From: Desulfobulbaceae bacterium
GTDB taxonomy: Bacteria; Desulfobacterota; Desulfobulbia; Desulfobulbales; SURF-16
Direction of reading: 5' to 3'
Length of the DNA: 16,025 nucleotides
NCBI GenBank assembly: GCA_023230525.1
Contig: JALNXE010000100.1
Coordinates: forward strand, 1 to 16,025
In this document: piece by piece, positions 1 through 7,788 of the stretch
Layout: every line of letters starts with the position of its first letter
Position numbering within the stretch: position 1 is the first letter of the stretch
Translations under genes and position numbers: made by a program
Notes under the pieces: generated by a model
Told to the model about the DNA's origin: nothing
Database searches by the model: none
Seen by the model: the letters and a program-made list of their open reading frames with translations, nothing else

Positions 1-2172
1 CTGATCACCGTGCTGCTGATTGCGGCCAATCTCCTGGCCGCCAACATCTGGCTGGCCCGGGTCAGCTCAGCCCGGCTCGACCTCACCGCCCAGCGGGAGT
101 ACTCCCTGTCCCGGGCCACCCGGGAGATCATCATTAATCTGCCCGAGCCGCTGATCATGCGCGGCTATTTCAGCGCCAAGACCCATCCCCTGCTCTCCCC
201 GCTCGTGCCGCGCATCAAAGACCTGATGAGCGAATACGCCATTGCCTCGCACGGCAACGTGCAGGTCTCCTTTGTCGATCCCAAGCTTGACGAGCAGATG
301 GAGACCGAGGCCAACCAGCAGTACGGCATCAAACCGATTCCCTTCCAGGTGGCCGGCCGTTATGAGGCCTCGGTGGTCAACTCCTATTTCCATATCCTGG
401 TCAAATACGGTGATCAGTTCGTCACCCTGGGTTTCGATGATCTCATCGAGGTCAAACCGCGGCCCGACGGCCAGCTCGACGTCTCGCTGCGCAATCCGGA
501 ATACGACCTGACCAAATCCATCAAAAAGGTGGTCTACGGCTTTCAGTCCCTGGCCACGGTTTTTGCCGGCAATCCCGCCGGCTACAAAATAATAAGCGTC
601 ATCACTCCCCGTACCCTGCCGGAATCATTCCAGGCCATGCCTGACACCATCAAAAAGGTGGCCGGCGATCTGCAGCAGGAATCGGACGGCAAACTTCTCT
701 TTGAAGAAAAGGATCCGGACCGGCTGTCAGCCGCCGAACAGCAGCAGCTGAACGAACAGTACGGCATTGAACCCATCAGGCTCTCCCTGTTTGCCGGCCA
801 AACCTTTTATCTGCACCTGCTGCTGCAGACAGGAGACAGTATCGAACGGCTCTACCTCACCCCGGACATGGGGGAGGCGGAACTGCGCCAGGAGATCGAG
901 GGCGCCATCAAGCGCAACGGTTCCGGCTTCACCAAAACCATAGGCGTCTGGTCGCCGGCAGCCGGGGAACAATCCCCCCTGGCCATGATGGGGCATGGCG
1001 CTCCCAAGGATAACTATCAGATCATCCAGCAGCTGCTGCGGGAAAACTATAATCTGCAGAAAGCGGATCTCTCCCAGGGCAGGGTTGCCGGCGATATCGA
1101 CGTGCTCCTGCTGCTTGCTCCCCAGGGTTTGACGGAGATGGAACGGCTGGCAATCGACCAGTACCTGATGCAGGGAGGAGCCGTGGTGGCCCTGGCCGGC
1201 AGCTATCTGCTCGATATGTCCCCGGACGCCCAGTCCCTGCAGGTCAGCAAGATCAAGGACGGACTGGCCGAGCTGCTCGGTCATTACGGCATCACCGTGG
1301 AAGATTCCCTGGTCATGGACAAACAGAACGAGCCGTTTCCCATCCCGGTAAACCGCAATATCGGCGGTCTGACCGTCCAGGAGATCCAGCGCATTGACTA
1401 TCCGTTCTTCGTTGATGTGCGGCCGGAAAACATGGCCTCTGACAACGCCATCACCGCAAATCTTCCGGCGGTGACCATGAACTGGGTGTCACCCCTCGCC
1501 CTTGATGACCAGCGTTTACAGGGTAAAAAAGTCGCCGTACTGCTCAAATCAAGCAGTGAGTCCTGGCTTGCGCCCTCGCCCCTCATCGAACCTGACTTCG
1601 AGCAGTTCCCGGACAACGGCTTTGCCCCGGGAGAAGATTTCAGGCAGCAGAATCTTGCCGTGGCCATAACCGGTGATTTTGCCAGCTTCTTTCAGGACAA
1701 GGCAGACCCCCGGCTGCAGCAAAACGCCGGTAAAGAGCAAAACGGCCATGGGGGCCACGGGGAAGAAGAGATCACGGAACCTGGGCCCACGCAGGAAAAA
1801 CAGCTGCTGCCGCCCATGCCGATCATCAACCATTCCCCGCCGTCAGCACGCCTGGTGGTCATCGGTTCGGCGGAATTTATCAGCGATACGGTCATCAACA
1901 TGTCCCAGGGCCTGGGCATGGACCGCTTCTTAAACAGCCTGGGCTTTGTCCAGAACGTCATTGACTGGAGCGTGGCGGATGAAGACCTGCTGACCATCCG
2001 CTCCCGCGGTTCCCACGCCAGACTGCTCAAACCCATGACCAGACAGGAGCAAACCTTCTGGGAATGGCTCAATTACGGGGTGGCCCTGGCAGCCCTGGCG
2101 GCAGTGAGCATCGTCGGCGCAAACCGCCGGAGAAAGGAAAAACCCATGCAGCTGGTGGGAGAAAAATCATGA
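1..2172 (+). CDS. GldG-family ABC transporter auxiliary protein (5' partial)
   Basis: Membrane protein of the GldG / ABC_transp_aux type, thought to work beside an ABC ATPase and permease; the substrate is unknown. The frame is open to the window edge. A GTG at 10 is the first in-window start, but it falls inside the hydrophobic N-terminal segment, so the true start is probably a few codons upstream. Counting from that GTG, residues 1-18 form a membrane anchor. The family hallmark RLDLT..REYSLS follows near 22-34, then the extracytoplasmic domain (about 35-300) and a second GldG-like half with LLLLAPQGLTEMERLAIDQY. A His/Glu-rich low-complexity insert lies near 575-592. A C-terminal membrane helix (about 686-705) ends in a basic tail (RRRKEK). 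It overlaps the next gene by ATGA, so the two are translationally coupled. The ABC ATPase and permease are expected just upstream, outside the window. The family is confident; the function is not. Confidence 0.85.
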   Translation: MITVLLIAANLLAANIWLARVSSARLDLTAQREYSLSRATREIIINLPEPLIMRGYFSAKTHPLLSPLVPRIKDLMSEYAIASHGNVQVSFVDPKLDEQMETEANQQYGIKPIPFQVAGRYEASVVNSYFHILVKYGDQFVTLGFDDLIEVKPRPDGQLDVSLRNPEYDLTKSIKKVVYGFQSLATVFAGNPAGYKIISVITPRTLPESFQAMPDTIKKVAGDLQQESDGKLLFEEKDPDRLSAAEQQQLNEQYGIEPIRLSLFAGQTFYLHLLLQTGDSIERLYLTPDMGEAELRQEIEGAIKRNGSGFTKTIGVWSPAAGEQSPLAMMGHGAPKDNYQIIQQLLRENYNLQKADLSQGRVAGDIDVLLLLAPQGLTEMERLAIDQYLMQGGAVVALAGSYLLDMSPDAQSLQVSKIKDGLAELLGHYGITVEDSLVMDKQNEPFPIPVNRNIGGLTVQEIQRIDYPFFVDVRPENMASDNAITANLPAVTMNWVSPLALDDQRLQGKKVAVLLKSSSESWLAPSPLIEPDFEQFPDNGFAPGEDFRQQNLAVAITGDFASFFQDKADPRLQQNAGKEQNGHGGHGEEEITEPGPTQEKQLLPPMPIINHSPPSARLVVIGSAEFISDTVINMSQGLGMDRFLNSLGFVQNVIDWSVADEDLLTIRSRGSHARLLKPMTRQEQTFWEWLNYGVALAALAAVSIVGANRRRKEKPMQLVGEKS

Positions 2173-3125
2173 TCCGCAAAAAAACCAATCTCATTCTGCT
2201 CATCCTGCTGGTCTGCCAGTTGCTGCTGATCGCCTTCCTTTATCTGCCAAGCGGCGAAAAGGGACAGCCGGTGGTGGAACTTGTCCCCGGTCTCACCGCC
2301 GACACGGTTATCGAGCTGTCCATCACCGACGCCACCGGCAAAACGCTGTCCCTGAAAAAGGAAAACGACGGCAACTGGCTGGTCGATGATGGCAGCCCAG
2401 ACCTGTTCCCGGCCGACCCCGGTCTGGTCCAGCATATTATCAACAACCTCACCTCTCTCCAGTCCCAGCGGCTGGTCACCAGAACCCGGTCAAGCCATAT
2501 CCGCCTCCAGGTGGATGACAAGGTTTTCGCCAAAAAGATTGTTCTCACCGCCAAAGACGGCAAAACGCAGACCCTCTTTCTGGGCAGCGCCTCCGGGCCG
2601 CAGACCATCCATGTCCGCCCGCAGTCAACGGATGAGGTCTATCTTGCCCGAGGCATTTCCACCTGGAATCTTGATACCCATAAGGAATCATGGTGGCAGA
2701 AAGTGTATATGCAGGTTGACCGGAACCGGCTGCAGGAGGTGAGCCTGAAAAACAGCCACGGCAGCTTTACCTTGCGTAAAGACGGGGGAAAGTGGCAGGT
2801 GAGCGGTGACGAATCGCGGCCTGCTCCGGACCCGGCCGCCCTGGACAGCTTCCTGCAGAAGCTCACCCATATTGCCATCAACAGCTATCTGGGCAGGCAA
2901 TATCAGGGCAAACCCCTTGACACCGCCGTGCTGACCCTGATCACGGACAGCCAAACCGTGACCGTCAACATCGGCCCCGCGGCAAGCGGTGAGGACACGG
3001 ACCACGTCATCAAGTCATCGGCCTCGCCTTTTTTTGCTACGGCGGGCAGCTTTCAGATTGATCCGCTGACCGGCATGAAAAAAGAGGATTTGTACAAGAA
3101 AGGGGAAGAAAAAAAACAGCAATAG
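2169..3125 (+). CDS. DUF4340 domain-containing membrane-anchored protein
   Basis: A 318-residue protein with one N-terminal membrane anchor (about residues 7-26, LILLILLVCQLLLIAFLYL) and an extracytoplasmic body. The body has the repeating pattern seen in DUF4340 proteins: WLVDDGSPDLFPADPGLVQHIINNLTSL, then SQRLVTRT, then a second WQVSGDESRPAPDPAALDSFLQKLTH copy. The two similar halves suggest an internal duplication. The start is the ATG that overlaps the TGA of the GldG-like gene (ATGA). An upstream in-frame ATG at 2064 would run about 105 bases into the previous gene and add a non-hydrophobic N-terminus, so it was not chosen. DUF4340 genes habitually follow GldG-family genes in ABC-transport operons. 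Its biochemical role is unknown. It is the last gene before a convergent gene pair. Confidence 0.82.
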   Translation: MIRKKTNLILLILLVCQLLLIAFLYLPSGEKGQPVVELVPGLTADTVIELSITDATGKTLSLKKENDGNWLVDDGSPDLFPADPGLVQHIINNLTSLQSQRLVTRTRSSHIRLQVDDKVFAKKIVLTAKDGKTQTLFLGSASGPQTIHVRPQSTDEVYLARGISTWNLDTHKESWWQKVYMQVDRNRLQEVSLKNSHGSFTLRKDGGKWQVSGDESRPAPDPAALDSFLQKLTHIAINSYLGRQYQGKPLDTAVLTLITDSQTVTVNIGPAASGEDTDHVIKSSASPFFATAGSFQIDPLTGMKKEDLYKKGEEKKQQ

Positions 3126-3129
3126 CTCC

Positions 3130-3161
3130 GCCGGCAGCCTTGCGTCAGGCAGGCTGCCGGC
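3130..3161. terminator. Hairpin between convergent genes
   Basis: A perfect 11-bp inverted repeat, GCCGGCAGCCT at 3130-3140 and AGGCTGCCGGC at 3151-3161, with a 10-base loop. It lies between the stop of the DUF4340 gene and the stop of purC. On the - strand it is followed about ten bases later by a run of eight T (the complement of the A-run near 3111-3118), so it could terminate purC. On the + strand no T-run follows. Confidence 0.6.
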
Positions 3162-3178
3162 TGACCGGCACAGAAAGG

Positions 3179-4078
3179 CTACACGGCAAAACTCTTGCCT
3201 GTTATCCGGGCCAGGGCCTCCAGGTAGCGCTCCCTGGTTTTGGTGATGATATCTTCCGGCAGCTTGGGAGCCGGCGGGGTCTGCGGCCAGTCAAGGGTGA
3301 GGAGGTAGTCCCGCAGGAACTGCTTGTCGAAACTGGCCTGCCCCCTGCCGATCCGGTAAACATCCGCGGGCCAGAAACGGGAAGAATCCGGGGTGAGCAC
3401 CTCATCGATCAGCAGCAGCTCTCCCTCATACCAGCCCAGCTCGAATTTCGTATCGGCAATGATGATGCCCCGGCTGCGGGCATAGTCAGCGGCCTTGCGA
3501 TAGAGTTCGATGCACACCCCCGCGATCTTGTCCGTCTCCGCCCGGCCGACAATCTCCGCCATCCTGGCGAGCGAGATATTCTCATCATGCACCCCCTGTT
3601 CAGCCTTGGTGGACGGGGTAAAGAGGATCTCCGGCAGTTTTTCCGATTCCTGCATGCCGGGGGGCAGGGCAAAACCGCAGACCGTGGGGTTCTCCCGGTA
3701 GGACTTCCAGAATGAACCGGACAGATAGCCCCGGACTATGCATTCCACGGGCAGGGGTTTGGCTTTTTTCACCAGCATGCTGCGGCCCCTGAGCTGTTCG
3801 CGGTAGGGGGCGCAGACGGCGGGATATTGAGCCGGATCAGCGGAGATGAGATGATTGGGCACGATATCCCGCAGATAATCAAACCAGAAAAGAGAAAGGC
3901 TGGTCAGCACCGCCCCTTTATCAGGGATGGGATCACTCATCACCACGTCAAAGGCGGAAATGCGATCCGTTGCCACCATGAGCAGTTTATCTTCAACCTC
4001 ATAGAGGTCGCGGACCTTGCCGCGATGGATCAGCTGCAGATCTGTAAAATTCGTTTCTGTAACCGGGGCGGTCTTCAT
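3179..4078 (-). CDS. purC: Phosphoribosylaminoimidazole-succinocarboxamide synthase
   Basis: SAICAR synthase of de novo purine synthesis. It joins CAIR and aspartate using ATP, in the cytoplasm. The 299-residue product has GKVRDLYE at 20-27 (nucleotide-binding start of the domain), DRISAFDVVMSDPIPDKG at 38-55, the first family signature around PLPVECIVRGYLSGS at 108-122, FTPSTKAEQGVHDENIS at 153-169, and the second signature ADTKFELG at 208-215, followed by LIDEVLTPDSSRFWP. It is the longer (about 300-residue) form rather than the about 240-residue E. coli form. The ATG at 4078 was chosen because GAGG sits 8 bases upstream and the protein then begins at the usual distance from GKVRDLYE. An upstream ATG at 4150 would add 24 residues lying partly in a repeat element. 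It stands alone; no other pur gene is present. Confidence 0.96.
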   Translation of the reverse strand: MKTAPVTETNFTDLQLIHRGKVRDLYEVEDKLLMVATDRISAFDVVMSDPIPDKGAVLTSLSLFWFDYLRDIVPNHLISADPAQYPAVCAPYREQLRGRSMLVKKAKPLPVECIVRGYLSGSFWKSYRENPTVCGFALPPGMQESEKLPEILFTPSTKAEQGVHDENISLARMAEIVGRAETDKIAGVCIELYRKAADYARSRGIIIADTKFELGWYEGELLLIDEVLTPDSSRFWPADVYRIGRGQASFDKQFLRDYLLTLDWPQTPPAPKLPEDIITKTRERYLEALARITGKSFAV

Positions 4079-4114
4079 TTCTTTATCCTCAATTTCGTAC
4101 TTTGCTCTGAAAAA

Positions 4115-4140
4115 TTTATAAGAATTTGCAAAACTGACAA
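4115..4140 (-). promoter_or_regulatory. Possible purC promoter
   Basis: On the - strand TTGTCA (4140-4135) is followed after 14 bases by TATAAA (4120-4115), about 37 bases before the purC ATG. The -35-like and -10-like boxes are good, but the spacing is short for a sigma-70 promoter. It is offered as a weak candidate. Confidence 0.28.
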
Positions 4141-4151
4141 GGGCCACCAAA

Positions 4152-4256
4152 TTGATGGCTTCGTAAAAAGCCTCGGCGCCGAAATACTGTGACGATAAAT
4201 CAGTAACTTATCATGCACTGTACGGCTGTCGAGCGGTTTTTTTACGAGACAGTCAA
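4152..4256. repeat. MITE-like element with terminal inverted repeats
   Basis: Imperfect terminal inverted repeats bound about 105 bases between purC and mutL. The left end reads TTGATGGCTTCGTAAAAAGC (4152-4171). The right end (4235-4256), read on the other strand, is TTGACTGTCTCGTAAAAAAA. They match over TTGA, TCGTAAAAA and CC with small differences. The interior has no coding potential. Elements with TCGTAAAAAG-type ends are, to my recollection, dispersed in Desulfobacterota genomes, but copy number cannot be tested here. It sits just upstream of the purC promoter region. Confidence 0.5.
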
Positions 4257-4282
4257 AATTAACAGACATTCTACCTTTTATC

Positions 4283-6151
4283 CTAGCGGAAAAACCATTT
4301 TTTTATCTCAGAGGCGCTGAAAATTTTCACCACCGGCCGGCCATGGGGACAGTGGGAAAAGACTTCCGCCGCCTCCATCTTCTTGAGCAGCTCTTCCCCC
4401 TCCTCGGGCAGCAGGATATCATGGGCCTTTACCGCTGCCTTGCAGGCCATGACCGCCAGCATATCATCCATGCGCAGAGCCGCCCCTTTCGCCCGTCCCT
4501 CCCGGCTGAGGAAATGGTCAAAAATCCCTTTGACGATTTCCTGGGGGCCCAGATGGCCGAGGATGGCCGGCACCGCCTTGATGACATAGCTCTGGCCGCC
4601 GAACTCCTGGATGACCAGGCCGATCCTGGCGATCTCCTGGCCGTGCTTTTTCAGCACCTCGCTCTGCTCAGGGGTGCATTCGATGATCTCCGGGAAAAGC
4701 AGGGCCTGGCCAGGCAGCTCCAGCTGCTGATACTGTTTTTTCAGCTGCTCGAAAAGCAGCCTTTCATGGGCCGCATGCTGGTCGATCACGGCAATGCCGT
4801 CCTCTGTCTCGCAGAGCAGATAACTTTGCATGAACTGGCCCACATAGCGGTAACGGCTGCCGGGCAGGCTACCCGGCAACGGCAAGGGAGAAGCTGTTTC
4901 CTCCCCGCGGTCTGGAGGGGCGGCAGCCTGTTTTACGGCAGGCCGGACAGGTGGTGCCGGCCCGGCAGTTGCCGGTTCAGGCAGCTTGCTTGCGGCAAAG
5001 GGCAGCGGAACTTGCGTTTTTCCCGGCTGCACAACAGGAGACGGCTCACGGAGCTGCCAGGCGCTTGCCGGGGGTGGCGGCTGTTCCCGGGGACGGGATT
5101 GCGGGAAATTCCCATCCGGGGCAGCCGGTCTGCCGAACACCGCATGCTGCATTCTGCGCTGGTGGCCCTGCATGGCCCGGCCTATGGCCTCAACGACCTG
5201 CTGGTGAATATTGTGCGACTGATGAAAACGGATTTCCTCTTTGGTCGGGTGCACATTGACATCCACCCGCTCCGGGTCAAGTTCCAGAAAGACCGCGCCC
5301 GCGGGACGACGCCCCTTCATGAGGAAATTGTGCATGCCTTCCGCAACCGCATGGGTGATCATCCGGTCCCGGATCGCCCGCCGGTTGACAAAAATCCGCA
5401 GCCTGGCCGCCGCTGCCGCGGCCTCATCCGGCGGCAGCAGGTAACCATGAATCAACAGGTCAGCCAACTGGCCGTCCACCTGGATCAACTCGCTCTTCAG
5501 CTGCCGGGCCATGATGCGCTGCACCCGGCAGGCCAGGGTATCAACCCCTGCGGCAAAGGACCAGATATCCCGGCCGTCCACCGTATAGGTCAGGCCCAGC
5601 TGCGGCATGGCCAAGGCGCTGTTGATGATGATCTCGTCGATATGGGCAAGCTCGGTGCGGGCCGTCTTGAGAAACTTTTTGCGGGCCGGCACATTGCCGA
5701 AAAGGTCGCTGACCTCCATCACCGTGCCCTGGCTGCAACCCATTTCATGCACCCGGCGCAGCTGGCCGAAACGGATCTCCGCCCGGTTGCCCAGCTCGGC
5801 GCCGGCGATTCGGGAGGTAATGGTCAGACGGGATACCGAGGCGATGCTGGGGATGGCCTCCCCGCGAAAACCCAGGGTGAGGATGCGGGGCAACTGGTCG
5901 GCCGTCTGCAGCTTGCTGGTGGCGTGACGCTCCAGGCAAAGAAGGATATCATCCTGGTCCATGCCCTCGCCGTCATCAATCACCCGGATCAGCCGGTTGC
6001 CGCCGCCCTCCACCTGAACCGTGATGCGGCCTGCTCCGGCATCAACCGCATTCTCGACAAACTCCTTGACTACCGAGGCAGGCCGTTCGACAACCTCGCC
6101 GGCGGCAATCTGGTTGGCCAGATTTTCAGGAAGAATTTTAATTTTTGACAT
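4283..6151 (-). CDS. mutL: DNA mismatch repair protein MutL (endonuclease type)
   Basis: MutL couples mismatch recognition by MutS to strand removal. The 622-residue product has an N-terminal GHKL ATPase: catalytic Glu in VVKEFVEN (E30), DDGEGM at 59-64, ATSK at 77-80, GFRGEA at 94-99. The transducer domain carries the conserved NVHPTKEEIRF at 299-309. A Pro/Ala-rich linker (about 343-430) joins the C-terminal domain. That domain carries the metal-dependent endonuclease motif DQHAAHERLLFE (457-468), ACKAAVKA (569-576), CPHGRP (601-606) and a terminal FFR. These residues are absent from E. coli MutL, so this protein should nick DNA itself, as in MutH-lacking bacteria. The ATG at 6151 gives the canonical start (ILPENLANQIAAGEVVERPA), though its ribosome site is weak. 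It lies 118 bases after the M23 peptidase gene on the same strand. Confidence 0.97.
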   Translation of the reverse strand: MSKIKILPENLANQIAAGEVVERPASVVKEFVENAVDAGAGRITVQVEGGGNRLIRVIDDGEGMDQDDILLCLERHATSKLQTADQLPRILTLGFRGEAIPSIASVSRLTITSRIAGAELGNRAEIRFGQLRRVHEMGCSQGTVMEVSDLFGNVPARKKFLKTARTELAHIDEIIINSALAMPQLGLTYTVDGRDIWSFAAGVDTLACRVQRIMARQLKSELIQVDGQLADLLIHGYLLPPDEAAAAAARLRIFVNRRAIRDRMITHAVAEGMHNFLMKGRRPAGAVFLELDPERVDVNVHPTKEEIRFHQSHNIHQQVVEAIGRAMQGHQRRMQHAVFGRPAAPDGNFPQSRPREQPPPPASAWQLREPSPVVQPGKTQVPLPFAASKLPEPATAGPAPPVRPAVKQAAAPPDRGEETASPLPLPGSLPGSRYRYVGQFMQSYLLCETEDGIAVIDQHAAHERLLFEQLKKQYQQLELPGQALLFPEIIECTPEQSEVLKKHGQEIARIGLVIQEFGGQSYVIKAVPAILGHLGPQEIVKGIFDHFLSREGRAKGAALRMDDMLAVMACKAAVKAHDILLPEEGEELLKKMEAAEVFSHCPHGRPVVKIFSASEIKKWFFR

Positions 6152-6219
6152 TTACCGTATCATGCGGTGCCGGGTTTGTTGGTTGCCGAAGAGGACAAGG
6201 ATACCCTCTGGGAGTGCCC

Positions 6220-6252
6220 CTACAGCCCCCATCTTCGGGGACGGCCCTGTAG
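6220..6252 (-). terminator. Hairpin downstream of the M23 peptidase gene
   Basis: CTACAG (6220-6225) pairs with CTGTAG (6247-6252), and CCCC (near 6226-6230) pairs with GGGG (6237-6240), giving an interrupted stem-loop. It begins about 17 bases beyond the peptidase stop on the - strand. No T-run follows, so it may be a pause, processing or weak termination site rather than an intrinsic terminator. It lies in the 118-base leader of mutL. Confidence 0.35.
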
Positions 6253-6269
6253 ATTGTGGAACTTTGCCG

Positions 6270-7637
6270 TTATTTCAGATAATTGAGAATATGCAGCTGC
6301 AGCCAGCTCTCGTCCCACCACTCAATGGGATTCACCAGCACGCCGTTAACCAGCATGGCGAAATGGAGATGATCGCCACCAGCCATACCGGTGGTGCCGG
6401 TGGTGGCGATCACGCCGCCTTTTTCCACCAGATCGCCGACTGCCACATCAATGCCCGAGAGGTGCGAGTAGAGGCTGAAAACCCCCAGGCCGTGGTCAAG
6501 CATCACCATATTACCGTAGATGCCCAGATATTGGGCAAAAACAACCTTCCCTCTATTTGCCGCCTCCACTTTGGCGCGCTGGGTTGAGGCGAGATCAATG
6601 CCGAGATGAACCTGTTTGTCCACCTCCTGGCCGTTGTAGTAATAGGTGCGGTTGTCGGCGTAGCCGGCCCTGGTGCTGCTGCGGGGCAAACGTTCAAAAC
6701 GGCCCTGCCAGAGCTGCTCCGGGATTGGTTTGCTGCAGATCTCGGTAATCTTCCGGTTATTGTCAACCCGCACCTTGTTATTGATATAGAGATACTTTTC
6801 CAGGGGGGTGCCGGTCATCTCCGGATAATACTGGGAAAACTCAGGGATTTTCAGATCGAGAAAACTATCGGGCACGTTTATCTGGTCGGATTTAAAATTC
6901 ACCTTCTTGAAAATCATGCCGAATGGGGCCTTGCCGATATTGCCTGCCGCATCTTCCGCCTCCACATGGGCATCCTTGATCTGTTCGGTATCATAGGGAA
7001 GACCGATGATGGCGCCGAACAGCTCCTTTTTATTCGGCACGGGAAATCCGGGATGGAAATAACCATTCACCACTACCCCGTGCCGGGTTACCGGCTCACT
7101 GATTTGATAAATGACCAGTCCCGCGCCGCCCGGCTTGATGTACTGGGGCGAATCCATTCTTGTCACCTTGGGCGGCTTGGTATCAAGCGTTACCGGGAAA
7201 ACCAGCTGCACAATGTTGCCGCGCAGCAGGTTCCAGTAAGAAAAATCCTGGGCCGTGAAAACGATTTCCGCCGCGCCATCCTTTAAGCCAAAGGCACGGG
7301 TATCAATATTGATCTTTCCCGCCATGCGGTGCGGGCCGGCTGACCTGAAGTGGCTCTGCCTGGGGAAATCCTGCACATAGAGCACCTTCTGCGTGTCGCC
7401 CTGCTGGATGAAGACATCAATATGGCGCAGGCCGCTCTTCATATCCGTCACGGCAAAATCGATCTGCCGCTGGGTGCCGATCAGATCAAGCTTACCGGCC
7501 ACCTCGATCAGCGGCTTTTCCCTCTCAAGCAGAATAATCAGCGCCACCGCACCTGCAGCCAGCAGCAGCATAAGAAAAACATATAAAAAGAAAGGCTGCT
7601 TTCTTGACGATCTATCCAAACGTAATGAACTTGCCAT
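6270..7637 (-). CDS. Membrane-anchored M23 family metallopeptidase
   Basis: Probable peptidoglycan endopeptidase (LytM/M23 fold) of the cell envelope. The 455-residue product starts MASSLRLDRSSRKQ, then one membrane helix (about residues 16-37) and a long extracytoplasmic region of about 300 residues without a motif I recognise. The C-terminal M23 domain contains HLGIDLAS (zinc ligands H344 and D348), a central GNMVMLDHGLGVFSLYSHL stretch and HLHF (H423 and H425). All expected zinc and catalytic residues are present, so it is likely active rather than an EnvC-like activator. The ATG at 7637 was chosen because AGGGG lies about 8 bases upstream and the anchor then directly follows. The longer frame from 7754 would take in the intergenic region shared with the divergent flavoprotein. 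It probably shapes or cleaves cell wall. Confidence 0.88.
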   Translation of the reverse strand: MASSLRLDRSSRKQPFFLYVFLMLLLAAGAVALIILLEREKPLIEVAGKLDLIGTQRQIDFAVTDMKSGLRHIDVFIQQGDTQKVLYVQDFPRQSHFRSAGPHRMAGKINIDTRAFGLKDGAAEIVFTAQDFSYWNLLRGNIVQLVFPVTLDTKPPKVTRMDSPQYIKPGGAGLVIYQISEPVTRHGVVVNGYFHPGFPVPNKKELFGAIIGLPYDTEQIKDAHVEAEDAAGNIGKAPFGMIFKKVNFKSDQINVPDSFLDLKIPEFSQYYPEMTGTPLEKYLYINNKVRVDNNRKITEICSKPIPEQLWQGRFERLPRSSTRAGYADNRTYYYNGQEVDKQVHLGIDLASTQRAKVEAANRGKVVFAQYLGIYGNMVMLDHGLGVFSLYSHLSGIDVAVGDLVEKGGVIATTGTTGMAGGDHLHFAMLVNGVLVNPIEWWDESWLQLHILNYLK

Positions 7638-7653
7638 ATGAAAAACCCCTGGA

Positions 7654-7666
7654 CCGGCCAGGCCGG
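7654..7666. promoter_or_regulatory. 13-bp palindrome in the divergent intergenic region
   Basis: CCGGCC-A-GGCCGG is a perfect palindrome with a single central base. It lies just upstream of the ribosome site of the M23 gene, within the 151-base region it shares with the divergent flavoprotein gene. It could be an operator or simply a chance GC palindrome. Confidence 0.22.
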
Positions 7667-7788
7667 GAAAGAGTAAAAGATAAAAAAAACCAACTGCGCA
7701 ACGGGCTAAAACCTTACCACATCCCCTGGCAAAATAAAACCTTTGCGGCTTCACTTCTTTACGTTACATTCTTTTTTATTTTTTCATC

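Noticed and set aside
4079..4150. Longer purC start at 4150
   Set aside because: It would add 24 residues unlike PurC N-termini, and the ATG at 4078 has a good GAGG site.
4343..6148. 601-codon open frame on the + strand opposite mutL
   Set aside because: It mirrors mutL codons in GC-rich DNA, shows no protein family features, and MutL on the other strand is unambiguous.
6161..6587. Small + strand frame starting MRCRVCWLPKR in the mutL leader
   Set aside because: It runs on antisense into the M23 peptidase gene, with no family match or ribosome site; the CXXC-like start is not enough.
7638..7754. Longer M23 peptidase start at 7754
   Set aside because: The added 39 residues lie in the divergent promoter region, and the ATG at 7637 has an AGGGG site directly followed by the anchor-containing N-terminus.
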